DNA from: Pogonophryne albipinna
Taxonomy: Eukaryota; Chordata; Actinopteri; Perciformes; Artedidraconidae
Assembly (NCBI GenBank): GCA_028583405.1
Contig: CM053248.1
Coordinates: 28,232,769-28,296,768, forward strand
Direction of reading: 5' to 3'
DNA: 64,000 bases
The first letter of the stretch is position 1. The number at the start of each line of letters is the position of its first letter. A model generated the notes under the pieces. It saw only the letters and a list, made by a program, of their open reading frames with translations, had not been told where the DNA came from and searched no databases. Below are positions 1 to 12,800 of the stretch, piece by piece. A program made the position numbers and the translations under genes.

Positions 1-179
1 CGTATTCTGAAAAGTACACAACCGAAGGGAAAGGACGGGGTGGAGAAAGGGGGGAGATGCCTAGGCGGGAAGGGGGTTAGACAGTCTCACACTTAACTTC
101 AAAGACACACATAGATTAACATAAAAAGGCTTATAACACACCACCTCAAAGGGGATAACATCACAGGCTAATTAGATTA

Positions 180-640
180 TACAACCCTGAGGGGGCCAGA
201 CAGCGTAACTTCAAAGAGACTGCATTAATCAACACATCAAAGAAATAGACAACAAAAGCACTACCCTGGGGGGCATTCCACACCTACCTATTATCTCACA
301 TCAAAGAATTAGACTACAAAGGCACTACCCTGGGGGGCATTCCACACCTACCTATTATCTCACATCAAAGAAATAGACAACAAAGGCACTACCCTGGGGG
401 GCATTCCACACCTACCTATCAGACAATATAACTTCAAAGAGACTACCTTAATCAACACATCAAAGAAATAGACAACAAAGGCATTACCCTGAGGGGGATT
501 CCACACATACCTTAATCAACACATCAAAGGATCTCGAACAATGGGAGGCGGGACTTAGCTCATTAACATGATTGTACCCAATCACATCAAAGGGTTTCGA
601 ACAATGGAGGCGGGACTTAGCTCATTTGCATAATTGGGGG
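180..640. repeat. Tandem repeat array, ~64-bp period
   Basis: A unit beginning ACATCAAAGAA and holding the core ACCCTGGGGGGCATTCCACA recurs at about 234, 298 and 362, an exact 64-bp spacing. A diverged unit follows near 457. From about 522 a second unit type takes over, with ACATCAAAGG followed by AATGG(G)AGGCGGGACTTAG, seen twice about 70 bp apart. The bases from 1 to 180 contain looser relatives of the same words, so the array may begin left of the window. No coding capacity is visible. It looks like a minisatellite or part of a larger repeat. Confidence 0.8.
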
Positions 641-2326
641 CGTGTCCACCTGTCACTTTTTTATGCATACTAATGAGACGAAAGGCACATGTGTACTACT
701 ACTAATATCAGTTAAAATAAGTGCTTCAACATAGTTAACATTGCAGGAAAGCAATACATTAGACGTTAAGTACTTTGTCAGGCTTAATATTTATCTGTAG
801 ATAGATACCCCCAAAGCTTTTTTCTTATTTGAAAGAAGACCTTAACCTAAAGTACTCTTTAATGTGTTAATAAAGGTTAATTAGTTTGTCTGTTTTACAC
901 ATCCTCATATTAATATCTTTATACATCGTGCACTAAACTGTTTTATTGTAGAGATCACATACAGTATCTTCTTGATTTTTTATATTCTATATTTCTATCA
1001 TTGACCTTCTACTTTCCCCCTATGAAAGTATGTACTCTTAATATTTTTTTCATCAAATAACATTATTCAACAAAAATAACATTATTCAACAAAAATAATT
1101 CAATAATGTGCTTTAACCACTAGGCAGTGCACACAAGGTACACACAGCATACTAATAATAACTTTGTATTATTAGTGTAGGACACTTATGCATGTATAAC
1201 ATCTGAAGATGTGTAGTTTACTAGTTTTATTCATGTTTTTACATAATTTTACAGGATATTGCTATACTATTTCTCATGTTTTACTTCTACACATTAATAT
1301 CTGATTTGTAAAACATCACAGACAGAAAGGCATATCCGTCATTTAATGGTAAGCTATTGAAATTGTGATTCCATAGATGTGTCTCCCATCATCCAAATCC
1401 CCTGACTATTCTCTCAACTCAGTATTTACATTCTTTAATTCAAAGAAAATCAGTAATATCTTTAAAAACTACAAGTCCTTTTCTATCAGCTGTGCACCGT
1501 TATGGTATAAATATCTAACAATTGGATCAAATATAAAAGTCAGCCGAATTAGTATTGATACTGCAAGGAGACGTATTTTGTGAAAAGAAATGCAAGGTGT
1601 TTAATTGTTGATATATTTATGATCCACGTCACATATTCAGTTTTGGCGGCAGTTCTCCTGTTTGTCCAAAGGTCTTCTCATCAGGGCTCTATAAATAAAG
1701 AACTACAGCAGATGTGTAATATTTAATGCAGCCGAACTGTGTATTACAATGCCGTTATGTGATGACTTCCAAAGAGAAAAGCAAGAACACTCGGAATAAA
1801 GTATTATTATTATTATTTTTTTTTTTTTTCGGATATCATATCGCATTAACATCATATCCCAACATGCATTGCGGCTAAACATCCAATAAAAGAGCTTCAA
1901 GCTGAGGATCTTGGGTAATCTGTTCAGTGGGTTTGTGTGTATCCTCAAAATGTCCCTTATAGGCCTACGTCTGTTTCCGGTGACTTTATTAATGGCTAAA
2001 AAGCATGCTAAAAAGCCCAAGATTATAGAATTAAACAAATAAATAAAAACAAGGATAATTGTGTGTTATTATTGAGTAAATAAGGAAAAAAAGATTTTCA
2101 AAAATACAGATTTCAGTATTTTGAGGCTCTGAGCCCCATTTCTTTTCCTCACAGACGGGAAAAAAAGTCCGACATTATACGATTTAAAATAAAAACATAA
2201 AACACTGACATGTAATTTACGTTAGAATAAATAGAATGGTTTTGAATAATAGATGAGAGTAAAATCTACGTCACTTTACAGCCCCGCCCAGTTTTGGGGA
2301 AACCAACGCTGTCATTTGAACGGCGA
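641..2326. other. AT-rich intergenic stretch, no gene seen
   Basis: The sequence is AT-rich with only short uninformative ORFs. There is one tandem duplication of a short AT-rich word around 1060-1100 (ACATTATTCAACAAAAATA twice). I see no splice-bounded coding segment and no recognisable RNA gene. Confidence 0.5.
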
Positions 2327-2527
2327 TCAAGCCTGAAGCCACAGAGATCTTCTGTTACTGTCCTTTCTTCTTAGAGGAAGTACAGAAACACGTAACTCTG
2401 GATTTGTTTTAATGTTTGAGGTGCAATAAACGACACAACAGCTTTTTGTCATGTTAAAACTATTATTTTCTGCCTCGCTCATGAGAGTAACAGCTGGCGA
2501 AATTACAGCCTCGCCTACTGATTTCAA
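2327..2527 (-). pseudogene. THAP-type zinc-finger N-terminal remnant
   Basis: The minus-strand reading of 66 codons contains CCVVYC followed by a polar stretch with an NPEL motif and then RRSLWLQA. This resembles the first half of a THAP DNA-binding domain: the first C-x-x-x-C pair and the conserved Trp. The second half (Cys-x2-His and the AVPTIF-like end) is missing because a stop follows directly. THAP domains occur in host THAP genes and in P-element and Kolobok-like transposases. Given the surrounding transposon debris, a transposon-derived fragment is more likely. No continuation was found, so this is a family-level guess. Confidence 0.45.
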
Positions 2528-2595
2528 ATGTGTGCTCTAAAATGATATTTATAAATGACTATTATCATTATTATAAGCAAGACAATAAATGGCAA

Positions 2596-2741
2596 AGATA
2601 TGTAGAAAATAAACGTATTTAAGATACGTTCATAAGAAACGTAACGTGGGAGAAAATATGCTTCTAGAAGATATGTAGAAAATAAACGTATTTGAGATAC
2701 GTTCATAACGAACGTAACGTAGGAGAAAATACGTTTCTAGC
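2596..2741. repeat. Direct tandem duplication, 73-bp unit x2
   Basis: Two adjacent copies start AGATATGTAGAAAATAAACG at 2596 and 2669. They differ at a handful of bases, and both run through the words GATACGTTCATAA and GTAACGT(A/G)GGAGAAAATA. The unit is rich in ACGT/ACGTT words. It may be internal to a degraded DNA transposon, together with the THAP remnant beside it. Confidence 0.75.
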
Positions 2742-2802
2742 TAAACGTAATTGAGAATGCAGTTTAGTTCTGTGGGGACGTAATTTTTAGGAGACAGGGT
2801 TG

Positions 2803-3054
2803 CCAAGGCGCATGATGTGTGTGTGTGTGTGTGCTCTGCTCAGCTCTGTGTTTGTGTCTGTCCGACACCGGCATTTGTTTTCAAATGATCATGAACAGTA
2901 ATTTACACACATCTGCTAACTCCATAGGTAGCCTATGCGGGTGTTCCCAAAATAAATTAGTTTAATCTTAATCTCGATGTAGTGCTAAATGCTGTCGGAC
3001 GTGCACCGGAACGAACGTCACTATCATAATATCTTCTGAAAACAAATGCCAGTG

Positions 3055-3112
<58 letters not shown>

Positions 3113-3645
3113 CCTTCATAATGCGCCTTCTCCTCGTTTTCCCATCACTGGATTATCCGTAAATCATACAAACAAAACCAAAACGTTGATTTATCTGTTT
3201 TCCCGTTTTGGTTTAAAAACTGAATAACGTCGGTTTTTTGGTTTTCCGAAAAACCAAAAAACGACACCGGTTCTTTTTTAAACGTTGTTAATATGTTTTG
3301 GATGCATATTGTTCTAGTATTTGTTCAGGCTGTTACATACAATTAGCCTCTGTTGCTACCTGCTGGTGGTGAGTAAATATTAAAATCAGTTAAAATTGAC
3401 AACCGGTCCGCGATTTTTTTTTAATGTATCTGCCGGTCCTTGGCACAATAAAGGTTGGGAACCCCTGGGTTAGATAACAGGTGTGTGTAAGTCCTGCATC
3501 TGTATGATACAAATGTGTGTAAAATGATACCGGGTGCTGTAATCACTCATCTGGTTACGTTATTGCATTGACCACCACACCCCCGACCCAAAAGAAAGGA
3601 CGTATTATTGGCTTCCCCTAATTTTTTCCCCACGCCACGCTACTG
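2803..3645 (-). mobile_element. Truncated copy of nested hAT-in-hAT composite (copy A)
   Basis: Read on the minus strand this matches 22179-23330 closely. The outer end is CAGTAGCGTGGCGTGGGGAA (3645 leftwards). Then comes the inner-element start CAGGGGTTCCCAACC (3467 leftwards), flanked by the octamer that reads ATCTAACC on the minus strand (3468-3475). This octamer is the same target duplication seen around the inner element at 22357-23912. The copy stops inside the inner element near 2803, so its other half is lost. It carries a short (GT)n at 2815-2832 and a (CA)n of about 52 bp ending at 3110, much shorter than those in the other copy. Confidence 0.8.
3058..3110. repeat. (CA)n microsatellite
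   Basis: A pure CA dinucleotide run of about 26 units inside the truncated transposon copy. It corresponds to the expanded (TG)n at 22715-22931 in the other copy. Confidence 0.9.
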
Positions 3646-3941
3646 GTCCCCGGCTGTTTGAAGAGCAAGCATGGGAAACAAAAGACAGCATTTACCTGTT
3701 TGCATCCAGCTAGCCATGCCTTTCTGGTGTACCAGCTACGTGAGAAGCCTCGTTGATACGTTTTGTCTTTTTCACGAGCTTGCTGCGATATATACAAATC
3801 GGGTTGGTCCGGTCCAAGGTCTTTAAACAACAGTTTATCTCCCAAACTTCTCCTTTCGAAAGGATTGGAGATTAGCTCTTGAACGGAATTGGGCGGGGAC
3901 CGAGGTCCGGCGACTCTACCTGCACAGGAAGCCATTCTCAT
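3618..3941 (-). pseudogene. hAT transposase fragment (ZMYM1-like/TTF-type zinc finger)
   Basis: The reading frame from 3941 down to the insertion point gives a typical N-terminus of fish 'zinc finger MYM-type 1-like' hAT transposases. It contains LGPDQPDLYISQQ, then FSRSWYTRKAWLAGC and NAVFCFPCLLF. These are the aromatic-rich TTF-type zinc-binding segment, with Cys residues in the order C...CFPC. About 98 residues are intact, whereas full family members run to several hundred residues with a C-terminal hAT dimerisation domain. The last ten or so codons before the stop come from the inserted element, so this is a broken gene. Confidence 0.7.
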
Positions 3942-4451
3942 CCAACTACTGCGTCACCTTGGTCACTCACGAGTCTAAAAAACAACTCACGTCAACGCAC
4001 GTAAGCAACGTGGGCGCCAACGTGAGCGCCCTCGTGACCAAAATATTTGACGGCTCTGATTGGCTGAAATTATGTTTCGGCGGAACAGTTTACTATTGAG
4101 ACTTTTGCAACGTGCTGGTTGCTGCTGTTTGGCTCGGGGCCTCTTGCACGGCGCCCGGTAATGATAAACTAATGCCACGGGCAAGGCCAGGCAGGAAACA
4201 TGTGACTTATCAGTAACTTTAGACATCGTAACACAATTTTAAACGAGATTTTATTGTAGATTATACATTTTACTGATACCAATTGTATGATATTTACCTT
4301 GTTCATTAAAAATAAAAATATAAAATATATATCTTTTTTAAATATCTTTCTCTTTTTAAAAAAAAAAAATTATTTAAAAAATAAATAAATGTTGTATGTG
4401 GGAAGAGGTGGGGCGGCGCCCCTAGCGCCCCTATGGGCCGGCCGCCACTGA
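3646..4451 (-). mobile_element. hAT-family DNA transposon, 5' part, interrupted
   Basis: The right end begins (minus strand, from 4451) with CAGTGGCGGCCGGCCCATAG. This is the CAGTGGCG-type terminus common in hAT elements. It is followed by a short leader and then, at 3941, by the start of a transposase reading frame. That frame is cut at 3645/3646 by the composite hAT copy, and its downstream coding part was not found in the window. No target duplication can be paired because the other end is missing. Confidence 0.6.
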
Positions 4452-7400
4452 TTTTACTGAATCTTAATTGGATTTCATCTACGAAAGCCCTCCAGTCTTT
4501 ACATAGACATCCTTTTTAATCAAAACATAAATGAGACATGCTAAAATGATCGCAAGTATCATAACTCAGGGGGATTCATGACTTGTAATTGAGATCATTC
4601 TTTTATCTTTTCACTCTGCTTAGCATCTTATTAATGATCAAGTACTTCATTTTTTGATTAAGACCTGACAAAATGTATGATAAGATATCACTTTTTTCTA
4701 TAGAGATGTAAGTCTAATGACATAATGCTGCATAAGATTATGTTTATTGTGGTGCAAAGTTAAAGCAAAAACTGCACTTGTTCACAGATCACATAATACA
4801 TAAACAAATACAGCATGTATTAACTTGTGTTTGAGAGAAAAAGGGCCCAGGAAAAGCTTACTTTAAAGAAACCTTTTTATGGCCCAAAATGTAGTTTGTA
4901 GTTTCAGCAGTACAAAAAAGAATTGGCAGTAATTTACCCATTTCAATTACTATGCTGACCAGCAAGCCCATGCATACTATAGTTTAACAACCAGTTTGAT
5001 TACATGCCATTCACAACTCATCACTGGTTATTGTTGCACAAGCACCTTTACAGCCATATTGGAAACCCCGCCAACATTTGCTCTTTTCTACATGTCAGTT
5101 ATTGTAAATATAAAAATCCTGAATTTGCACCTGTTTTAAATTATTCTACGATGGTTTCCTTCGCATTGGGCAAAAAGCTGACTTTCCTGAGTCTGTTTAG
5201 AGACTGGAGATGCTATAAAGTCTGTCTCTCTGTTGGGTAATGGTGAACGAACCACACTGACAAAGACTATTTGTTGCGCCCATCGAAGCTGTCTTGTGGG
5301 TCAGTTTCTCTGACAAGTGTGGTTAGAAGGGCCATAAAGCAGCACCACCACCATTTCTCAGTCCTGTCCATTACATATGAACAAGTGGCTAAACTGACAG
5401 GCTTATTTGCACCAGGACACATGTAGCTTAGATTACACTATTGCTCCTGTGCCAAACTCCGCTGGTTCACAAACAAATCTCATTGACAAAGTATTACGAG
5501 TGAAAGCTAACAGAGAGAGGGTAAAGAGAGAATACCAATATAAATCCACCAGTCAGTCAGTTTGCATACACTTCCTTTACGGATAAGTGAATGAGACCCT
5601 TTTTCCTCCTGCTGCTCAATTACCCAAGCACCCATAAAAACCTGAAGTTCTGTCTCCAGAGTGAGATATCGTCGCGCTGCTCACAGCAATAAGAGCGAGA
5701 TTTAGGATGAGCCTTTCCTCTGTGACAGTGACTCGGCAGAGAGACCCTCTCTGTCACCAGATATTGCGGTCCCCAGCCGCTCATTAAAGATGGAACCATT
5801 ACTTCGCGGCTCCGGCTCGCTTCTCTCTGCTCCTTCTTCATCTGCCTTCACAGCCCCCTGGAAGTAAATAGACACAAATTAGCTCAGGAATGTACAGAAA
5901 GCACATGAGCCGACTCTGTGAAAGGTGGCCGTACAGTATCAATTGTGTGGCCCATTAAGTTCCTAATGCCTCTCACCATATTTCTCATAACGTCTCTTTG
6001 TGGTAGGATTAAGTTTAAACTCCCCTGTGCACCATGCAGCGTAATGTGTTTGTTGTTCATTGTGTGTGTGCGTTCCCCCATGTAGTTTGGATTGAACTGT
6101 TTTGTTGGCTTCACCCATAGAGGAAGGAAGATCACAGAAGAAATGTATTCATTTTTACATTACATTAGTTCTTTAGCTGACGCCTACAAAGTAACTAACA
6201 ATAAGTGCATTTAAACCATGAAGATACAACATAAACATGGCAACAATTATTGTTTGAAGGCTTGATTGAATGCTCTTTAACTCTACTGTACACATTGTAT
6301 GTAAAGTTGCAACATGAACTGCATAGCTCAACTTTTCATATCAAATCTTAGTTGTCAGTTAACCTGAACTAATGCAAAGGCAATTAAAATATATATAGTG
6401 TGTACAATCACCATAAGGTTAAACATGCAAAAATTTGTAATCCTTGACATATGTTTAATAACATTAAACAGTCAAACTGATGCATCTTCGAATGGCAGTT
6501 ACCCAAAAATACTATAAGACTTTCACCTGACCCGTTAAACCTCTCATTATGGCAAAATAACAACATAAATGTCCTAATAAAATCCAAACGATCTATTGGG
6601 AAACTTTTGTAATGCTCTTTTTTTCCATTTAGGCTAGACTAGTGTCTCATTCCACCAAACACGGGAATGAACACACCTCTGTTCTCCCATCTGTTGGCGC
6701 TGCATTGGCTTCCTCTTAATGGGTCACTGTAATTGGAAGAGTCAGGAAGCGGGCGCTGCTCCGTGCCGTGTGGTGTAGTTACTGGAGTCGTGAGAGTGAT
6801 GGAGCCATTGGCGGCTAGGGTCTGGAGGATGCTGCTTCTGAACAGGCCTCTGTTCATCTCCTCTCTACCCCTCTGCTCCACAGGGACAAAGCTGCTGGGA
6901 CAAATGGTCACCTGGGAGCCGAGCACTTAATGAAGCACACCTTTTTTTTTTTACTCCTCTTCTCAATAAAGCCCTTTTTAAAAAAATGGCAACAACCTCC
7001 CATCTGCCATGGCAGCACAACAGATCTGTTGGGGAACTTGTGAGGGAATTGCCTTTTTTGCAAAGTGTGTGTCCCACATGATCAGAGCCACAAAGCCTAC
7101 ATGCATGCAAACTCATGCCTTTTTATTTGCCCTCCATGACAGTATAGCTATTAGCTGCCTGGTGGCGGTTTTCACTTGTCAAGCATTATGAGAAGTCCTT
7201 CAGAACTCATGGCCAGTTTACAAATGTCTCTGCTTTACCGAGATGGGCTTTGTGAGGAGAGTGCTGCGCTCTTAATGAGCTCCTTCCATCTAACTTTTAT
7301 CCTTCCTGTCGTCTTGGATCCATTCATATTTGGCACTTATGCAATCGTCTCTCTGAGTTTCTCTCATGCTGAACTGTGAGGCCACGCAGGACGAGAAGTT

Positions 7401-9352
7401 GTTACTCCGATGTGATGAGAGCATTTAAGTGATTGTCTCTTCGCAGTGCTTGTGTGGATGATTGACTCGGGTCTTGAAATGATGGCCTGGCACAACCATT
7501 TACCTTCTCGACTCGAAACCAGTCGTGAACTCACTTCTTCCCTCTTTTTTTCTTTGTATCTCTGCAAGTGTGTGCTTTATAGAAGCATTTATACTGCTCT
7601 GAGCTGATAGGGTATATGATAATGATCAAAATGATACATCTAATGATTAATGACTCTTGGGACTTTTGTTCTTCACACTAATCATGACTTTCTGCACTTT
7701 CTCTAAATGTAACACCCTGACCCTTTCGCTTACCATCCCCACTATTCACTCAGGAAGCTCTTTCACTGAGGCCACTCAAATTAGCTCCGGCCCCTCGGTG
7801 AGAGCCCCACTGCTACAGGACCTGTCGCAGAACCGAGGCATAAATCATTCCCCAGAGCAGGAGCCGTGGCAGGCCGAGACGCACATCCACCACCCGAGAT
7901 TTACGCTGCACAGCGAAGCACGGCCCCGCAATCTGGATCCTCTCCACCAGGTCATCTTCAAATTGGTTATTGATCTTCCAATCACAAAATGAATCATACG
8001 TTGCCAAGACTGTTTAGGAACCGCGTTTACAGTAGTGTGGCTGCTGTTGATGCTGATATGGAACCTGGGGATGGATTATTGTTTTAGAAACCGCGAGAAA
8101 ACAACTACCTGCGCTGAACGGGGAGTAAATAGGAAAATAAATTAGAAGCAGTCTACCTTGAGACGAATATATGTCATGTTGTCATCCAGCAGAGCCTCAT
8201 TATAACATATCAAAACAGCTGAAGAAATTCCTGACAGTCGCTGAAGTGAAGAGCTTGAAGTTGGCTATATTCTCCTGTTGTGATATTCAACAGTGTGTGA
8301 TTATGACTGCAGTCATTTAAAAATGTTATTCAAGAATAATTGCAGGGCCTGTGATAATATTATACTGCAGTTCTTTAGAAAGCATAACCAATTCATGCTG
8401 TAGGTTATTTTGGCTTGTGTTCTCCTTTATCTGATGGAAACAAATTCTTCACACACATTTCTAACTTTGTTTTTAATAGAAGCTTCTTCATCACTATACT
8501 TCATAACGCTGAAATACAAACGATTCTGCCATAGCAGTATCACTACTTTTATCTACAGCTGAGTAAAATCGGACAGGTTCAATAGACTTACTTGCTTTCA
8601 GTTCTTGGCATATACTGTATTGTGGTGTAATATTTAATGGGGCTTCACTTCTTGCCCAATTAGGCTCCAAGATGGTATGTAAATGTAGCTTCTGCCCTGG
8701 GTGCAGTTTCCTCATAAATGCCAGAATGGCCATTATCTGAACTCCTTTGTGAATGAAAACAGACAGCTATAATATAGTCCTTCACCACCTTAATTGAAAG
8801 ATTGTAAGAGTGGTCCTGTCTTTGAATGTCCTTCTTAAATGTCAATATCTAAAACCAGAACACACCGTTTTAGACGGATAATGTCAAGCTCACTTTAATT
8901 TTCAAAGGTGGCTGCATCATTGCTCATGACTCCCGAACTAATCAATTAATCGTGCTGTGGAACACATTCATTTGACAGGATCAGTGTAACTAATTGGCTG
9001 TTGAATGGAGTCAGATAGTAATCTAGTAGCTGTTATTTTTCATTCATGGACACATGTTTAATTACAGAGGCTCATTAGGACTATATGGTGATGAGTGGTT
9101 ACAGAACATGACATGATTTAAGCTGATGTGTTGCGGAGCATGTCCATGGTCAGACGTGAGGACAGGAAGCTGCGTTTCTACTAATTGACACCTTGCTCAC
9201 TTCAAATAAAGCTATAGTCATTTATATTTGCTAACTCAATTTATGACCTATTCCTGCTAAGATCACCTTCAATGTCTTGTTGTACAGATGTGGATCTCTT
9301 TGTAATTCAACCTACCAAGGCATATTTATTACGGAGGATGTTTATTTATATT
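4452..9352. other. Gene-free unique sequence; possible regulatory DNA
   Basis: No splice-bounded coding exons could be recognised. The stretch is mostly low in repeats. It has patches of higher GC and balanced composition (about 5600-5850, 6650-6930, 7740-8000) and clusters of homeodomain-type TAATTA/AATTAG words (about 8930-9090). A short fragment near 6150-6200 resembles the TTACATTACATTA...GCTGACGC words of dispersed fish repeats. A 64-codon open frame on the minus strand at 7813-8007 has no recognised similarity and is not called as a gene. Confidence 0.4.
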
Positions 9353-9808
9353 AAAGGTCCCCTATTATACTGTTTTCTTTTATCAATATGTTATAGTTCT
9401 CAGATATATACAAAACATGTCTCTGAAGTGTTTTGCTCAAAATACCAAACAGATAATGCATTTTTGTAGTATCCCATAATCCCCTCTGTTTCAGCCCTGT
9501 TTCAAAAGTGTGGATTCTCTCTCTTTTACTTTAGATGCTCTAGGAGGAGATTCAGGTGATAAGGTTGGTGGGGGTTACCTTGGTTGGTTATTGGCTAATG
9601 GTTACACAAGCCAACAAATCGTTATGACATCATAAAGTTGCCAAAATCTGATCAGCCCATTTTCAGACAGGTTTTTATATAAATGGATCAGGAAAAAAAG
9701 TGAGAGAATATTTTTTCCTGAAACTTTCAGAATCTCTTTACACAGAGGGGACACATGTTGATGTATAAAATACATGAAAAAGTGGATTTTGCACAATAGG
9801 TGACCTTT
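9353..9808. mobile_element. MITE, AAAGGTCCCC(T) family (copy 1)
   Basis: The element begins AAAGGTCCCCTATTAT and ends with an imperfect inverted version (ATAGGTGACCTTT). Its interior matches 43084-43566 in the same orientation. Shared words include CCCATAATCCCCTCTGTTTC, TCGTTATGACATCATA, TTTTTATATAAATGGATCAG and ACACAGAGGGGACACATGTT. There is no coding capacity. It is a non-autonomous DNA element, and I cannot assign its superfamily. Confidence 0.75.
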
Positions 9809-12800
9809 AGGGTCTTGATTTACAGATACACTGACCCTGCTTTGTCGTTCTCAGGTAAGGTAGAAATCCAGCCTCAGTGGCCTTTCATTTTTCTTGGACC
9901 CTGGCAGTCTCTAAGCAGGGAGGAGGGACTCTGGTTGGACAGCTCTGCTCCCCCCTGCTCCCCCCTGCTCCCCTCTCCAGTCAATAGCAGCCAGCAGGTA
10001 AGGCTCTGTCTCTGTCTGCAGCGTGGCAGACTCTTATTAGTGGTAATGTACTCCCATCATCCATCTCCAGGTGGGCTTCCACCATTGATCTCGACGCCAA
10101 GCCTTGTCACTTATTGCTCCTCACACAGTGAAAGCTCTGGTCGCCGCCAGCACGGGCTTTAGATGACCCGGCTTAATGTTCTGTCGATAGCCTCGTTGCT
10201 GGACAGCCGGTGTTAGAGCTGTGAGGAGACGTTTCCTCACAGTGCTTTTCAATATCTAAATCCAGCAAGGACAAAAAAGTTGATTGTTTGTTTCTGTTTG
10301 CGATCGCCATGACAGAAAATCCAATAATTGCTGCCGTAATAATCTTCCAGAGTTCAAAAATCCTGTTTTTTGGAACGTATTCCAACTGGACATCCTGAAT
10401 CATATTTCTTACCAGTATCTTAATTAACAGGGGCAAAACAATGTAGATGTTTAGATCAGAATTTGTGCTAGATAATAGGTTTACGGTTACAAATCATTTC
10501 AAGGTAAGTAATACCTCATAATGTTCTATTCTCATAAGTAGGGAAATGTAGGTATAGGTCGGGCCTTGCTCATGCTGATCTTGGAAGGTAAAGACTAATG
10601 CTTGGTATTGAACGGAACAGTTTAAGGAACACTGAGAAGCACTTGGGATTGTGGACTTCTTCCTTAAAACTTTAAAAAACGTAATTTTCAATAACAACAC
10701 CAGACACATGAATTTTGTTTTTGGGTTTTACACTTTCTGCGTGCAGAAAAGCTTATGTGAGGGTGCAGTTCTTACAATGATATCTGAAAGATCACAATAC
10801 TTTTCCCTCAAAGTCTTCATTTTCTTTGTAGACTTGGGGATTTCACTTGTAACACACTGAACTGCTTTGTATTCCAAGTTTAATTGTACCAGTTCACGGG
10901 AGCTTGACTAAATGTTTAATTTTTTCCGCGCACTTGATCGACCTGGTTCAGTGATTTAACCAATGGAGAATTAAATGTGGGTTTCTCCCCGAACACCTCA
11001 TCAGATGCCAGTGAAAACGAGGCCATTTGTTGGGAGTGTGTTAGTAAGTTAAGTGGCCATGCTGCAAACAGACAACCCCATGCAAATAAGTCCAGAGGTT
11101 TCTGCAGTGAAAGTTGTACTTGAGGCCAAATATCATGGTTTGAGTTTACTTCACAGACATGTTAGCTTAGCTTATGTTCCTTAGCTTCCTGAATTTCCCC
11201 ACAGGGATAAATAAAGGTCCATCTTAGCTTATGTCAGAAGTGAGTTTCCAACATTGCTGCAATTACTGTAAAAGCAGTTTTTCTGAAACAGTGACTAAAT
11301 TAAGTGTTCATATCTATTCTGATTAAGAGCATAGCAACACACAAGAGGGATTTTATTTTTCTATCAGTTGTGGAAACCAATGTAGATTTCCAAACTGTAT
11401 GTATGTCCTGTATCCGTCGAATGGCACAAATTAAATAAACACCCAGAAACAACATTTAATGATTTGACTGCCATGTCCGCATTTGACTATACATACGAAT
11501 CAATCTACTCGAAGAAATGTATATTAAGAAATAAGATACACAAGGCATCCATTTAAAAAGAACACACTGACACTATTAGACATAATAGCACGATGTTCAT
11601 TTTATTTTCTTAAATCGAGTATCACATGTTGCTCAACAACAGTTTTATCAGAACTCAAATTAGCAATGTCTTCTATCAACACCATTTTTTTGTAGCCTAA
11701 AAAAATAAATCAACATTTTCTTTTCTTTTCATAAACATATGAGTTTCCACTGAACATTCATTGAATATTAAATGACTTCATAAAACGCTATGATATCGCT
11801 GCCAAGGACGTGTTACACGTTAATTACCATTCACAAATGTTGTCATGGATGAGTGTGTCAAGGATTTATCAGGCCACATTATTACTATGCCACGTATAAC
11901 AGCTGGATTTACTCACAGGGATTATATATGACTCTTTATGAACAAGACAAAGGGGGAACCCACTGAAGCACACATAACAAATAGTACATTATTTTACAGA
12001 TATCACTCAGGTTACACCATTAACACCAAGTAGAACAGTTCAAATGAACATCAGAGGTAAAACGTGAAACATTTATAGAATATCTGGCAGGAAAACAGTT
12101 TGCATCACTTTATTTTAAGGCATTTTTCTTACATTTGTGTACCTTTCACCAGTATTTTACTATATCTTTAATCTTTTCAGGTGAACATATAAAAATACAG
12201 TTAGTTTGAAAGAATAAACATGCAACGTGTGTCGCTTATATAGTTTTTTCTTGATAGGATGGTTCACATTCAGTTTGGATGGTTATTTGGAGATCAAACA
12301 ACTGTCATCTGAATACAACAGGACAACACATATCCTCACATTTTCACAGCTACAGACCCCAGATTGAAACACAATATATCTTTTTTGAAGAATCCAAGTC
12401 ACAGTACACTTTGAATGGACCATTTTGACAGCATGCATGTTTTAATGTCACCAATATCTCTGAGTATCAAAAATAGGTCATGTAATACTACATAAGCTCC
12501 ATGCATCTACAGCAATTGTTGATTTTCTAAATTGCACATATACCCTCACTGCACTTGCTACTGTGTTATTGCACTACAGTATATTTTCCTTTTCTTTTCC
12601 TTTCACTATATCTGTAAAGCGTCTGTGAGCACCTATTATTATTATATCAATACATCCCCTACTCTACCATTAAGTGCAAATAAAAAGCACTTCTACAGTA
12701 TACACACGAACACAGTGGTCTGCCTCTATTACCATTGGACTGTATTTGACTTACAAAGCAGCACTGTTTATTAAAAGCTACACTTTTAAACTATTGCTTT

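Noticed and set aside
180..560. Regular 64-bp repeats considered as a CRISPR array
   Set aside because: The whole unit repeats without unique spacers and the window is eukaryotic.
7657..8007. Open frames of 111 (plus) and 64 (minus) codons in a GC-rich patch
   Set aside because: No family similarity recognised, no splice partners; more likely noncoding.
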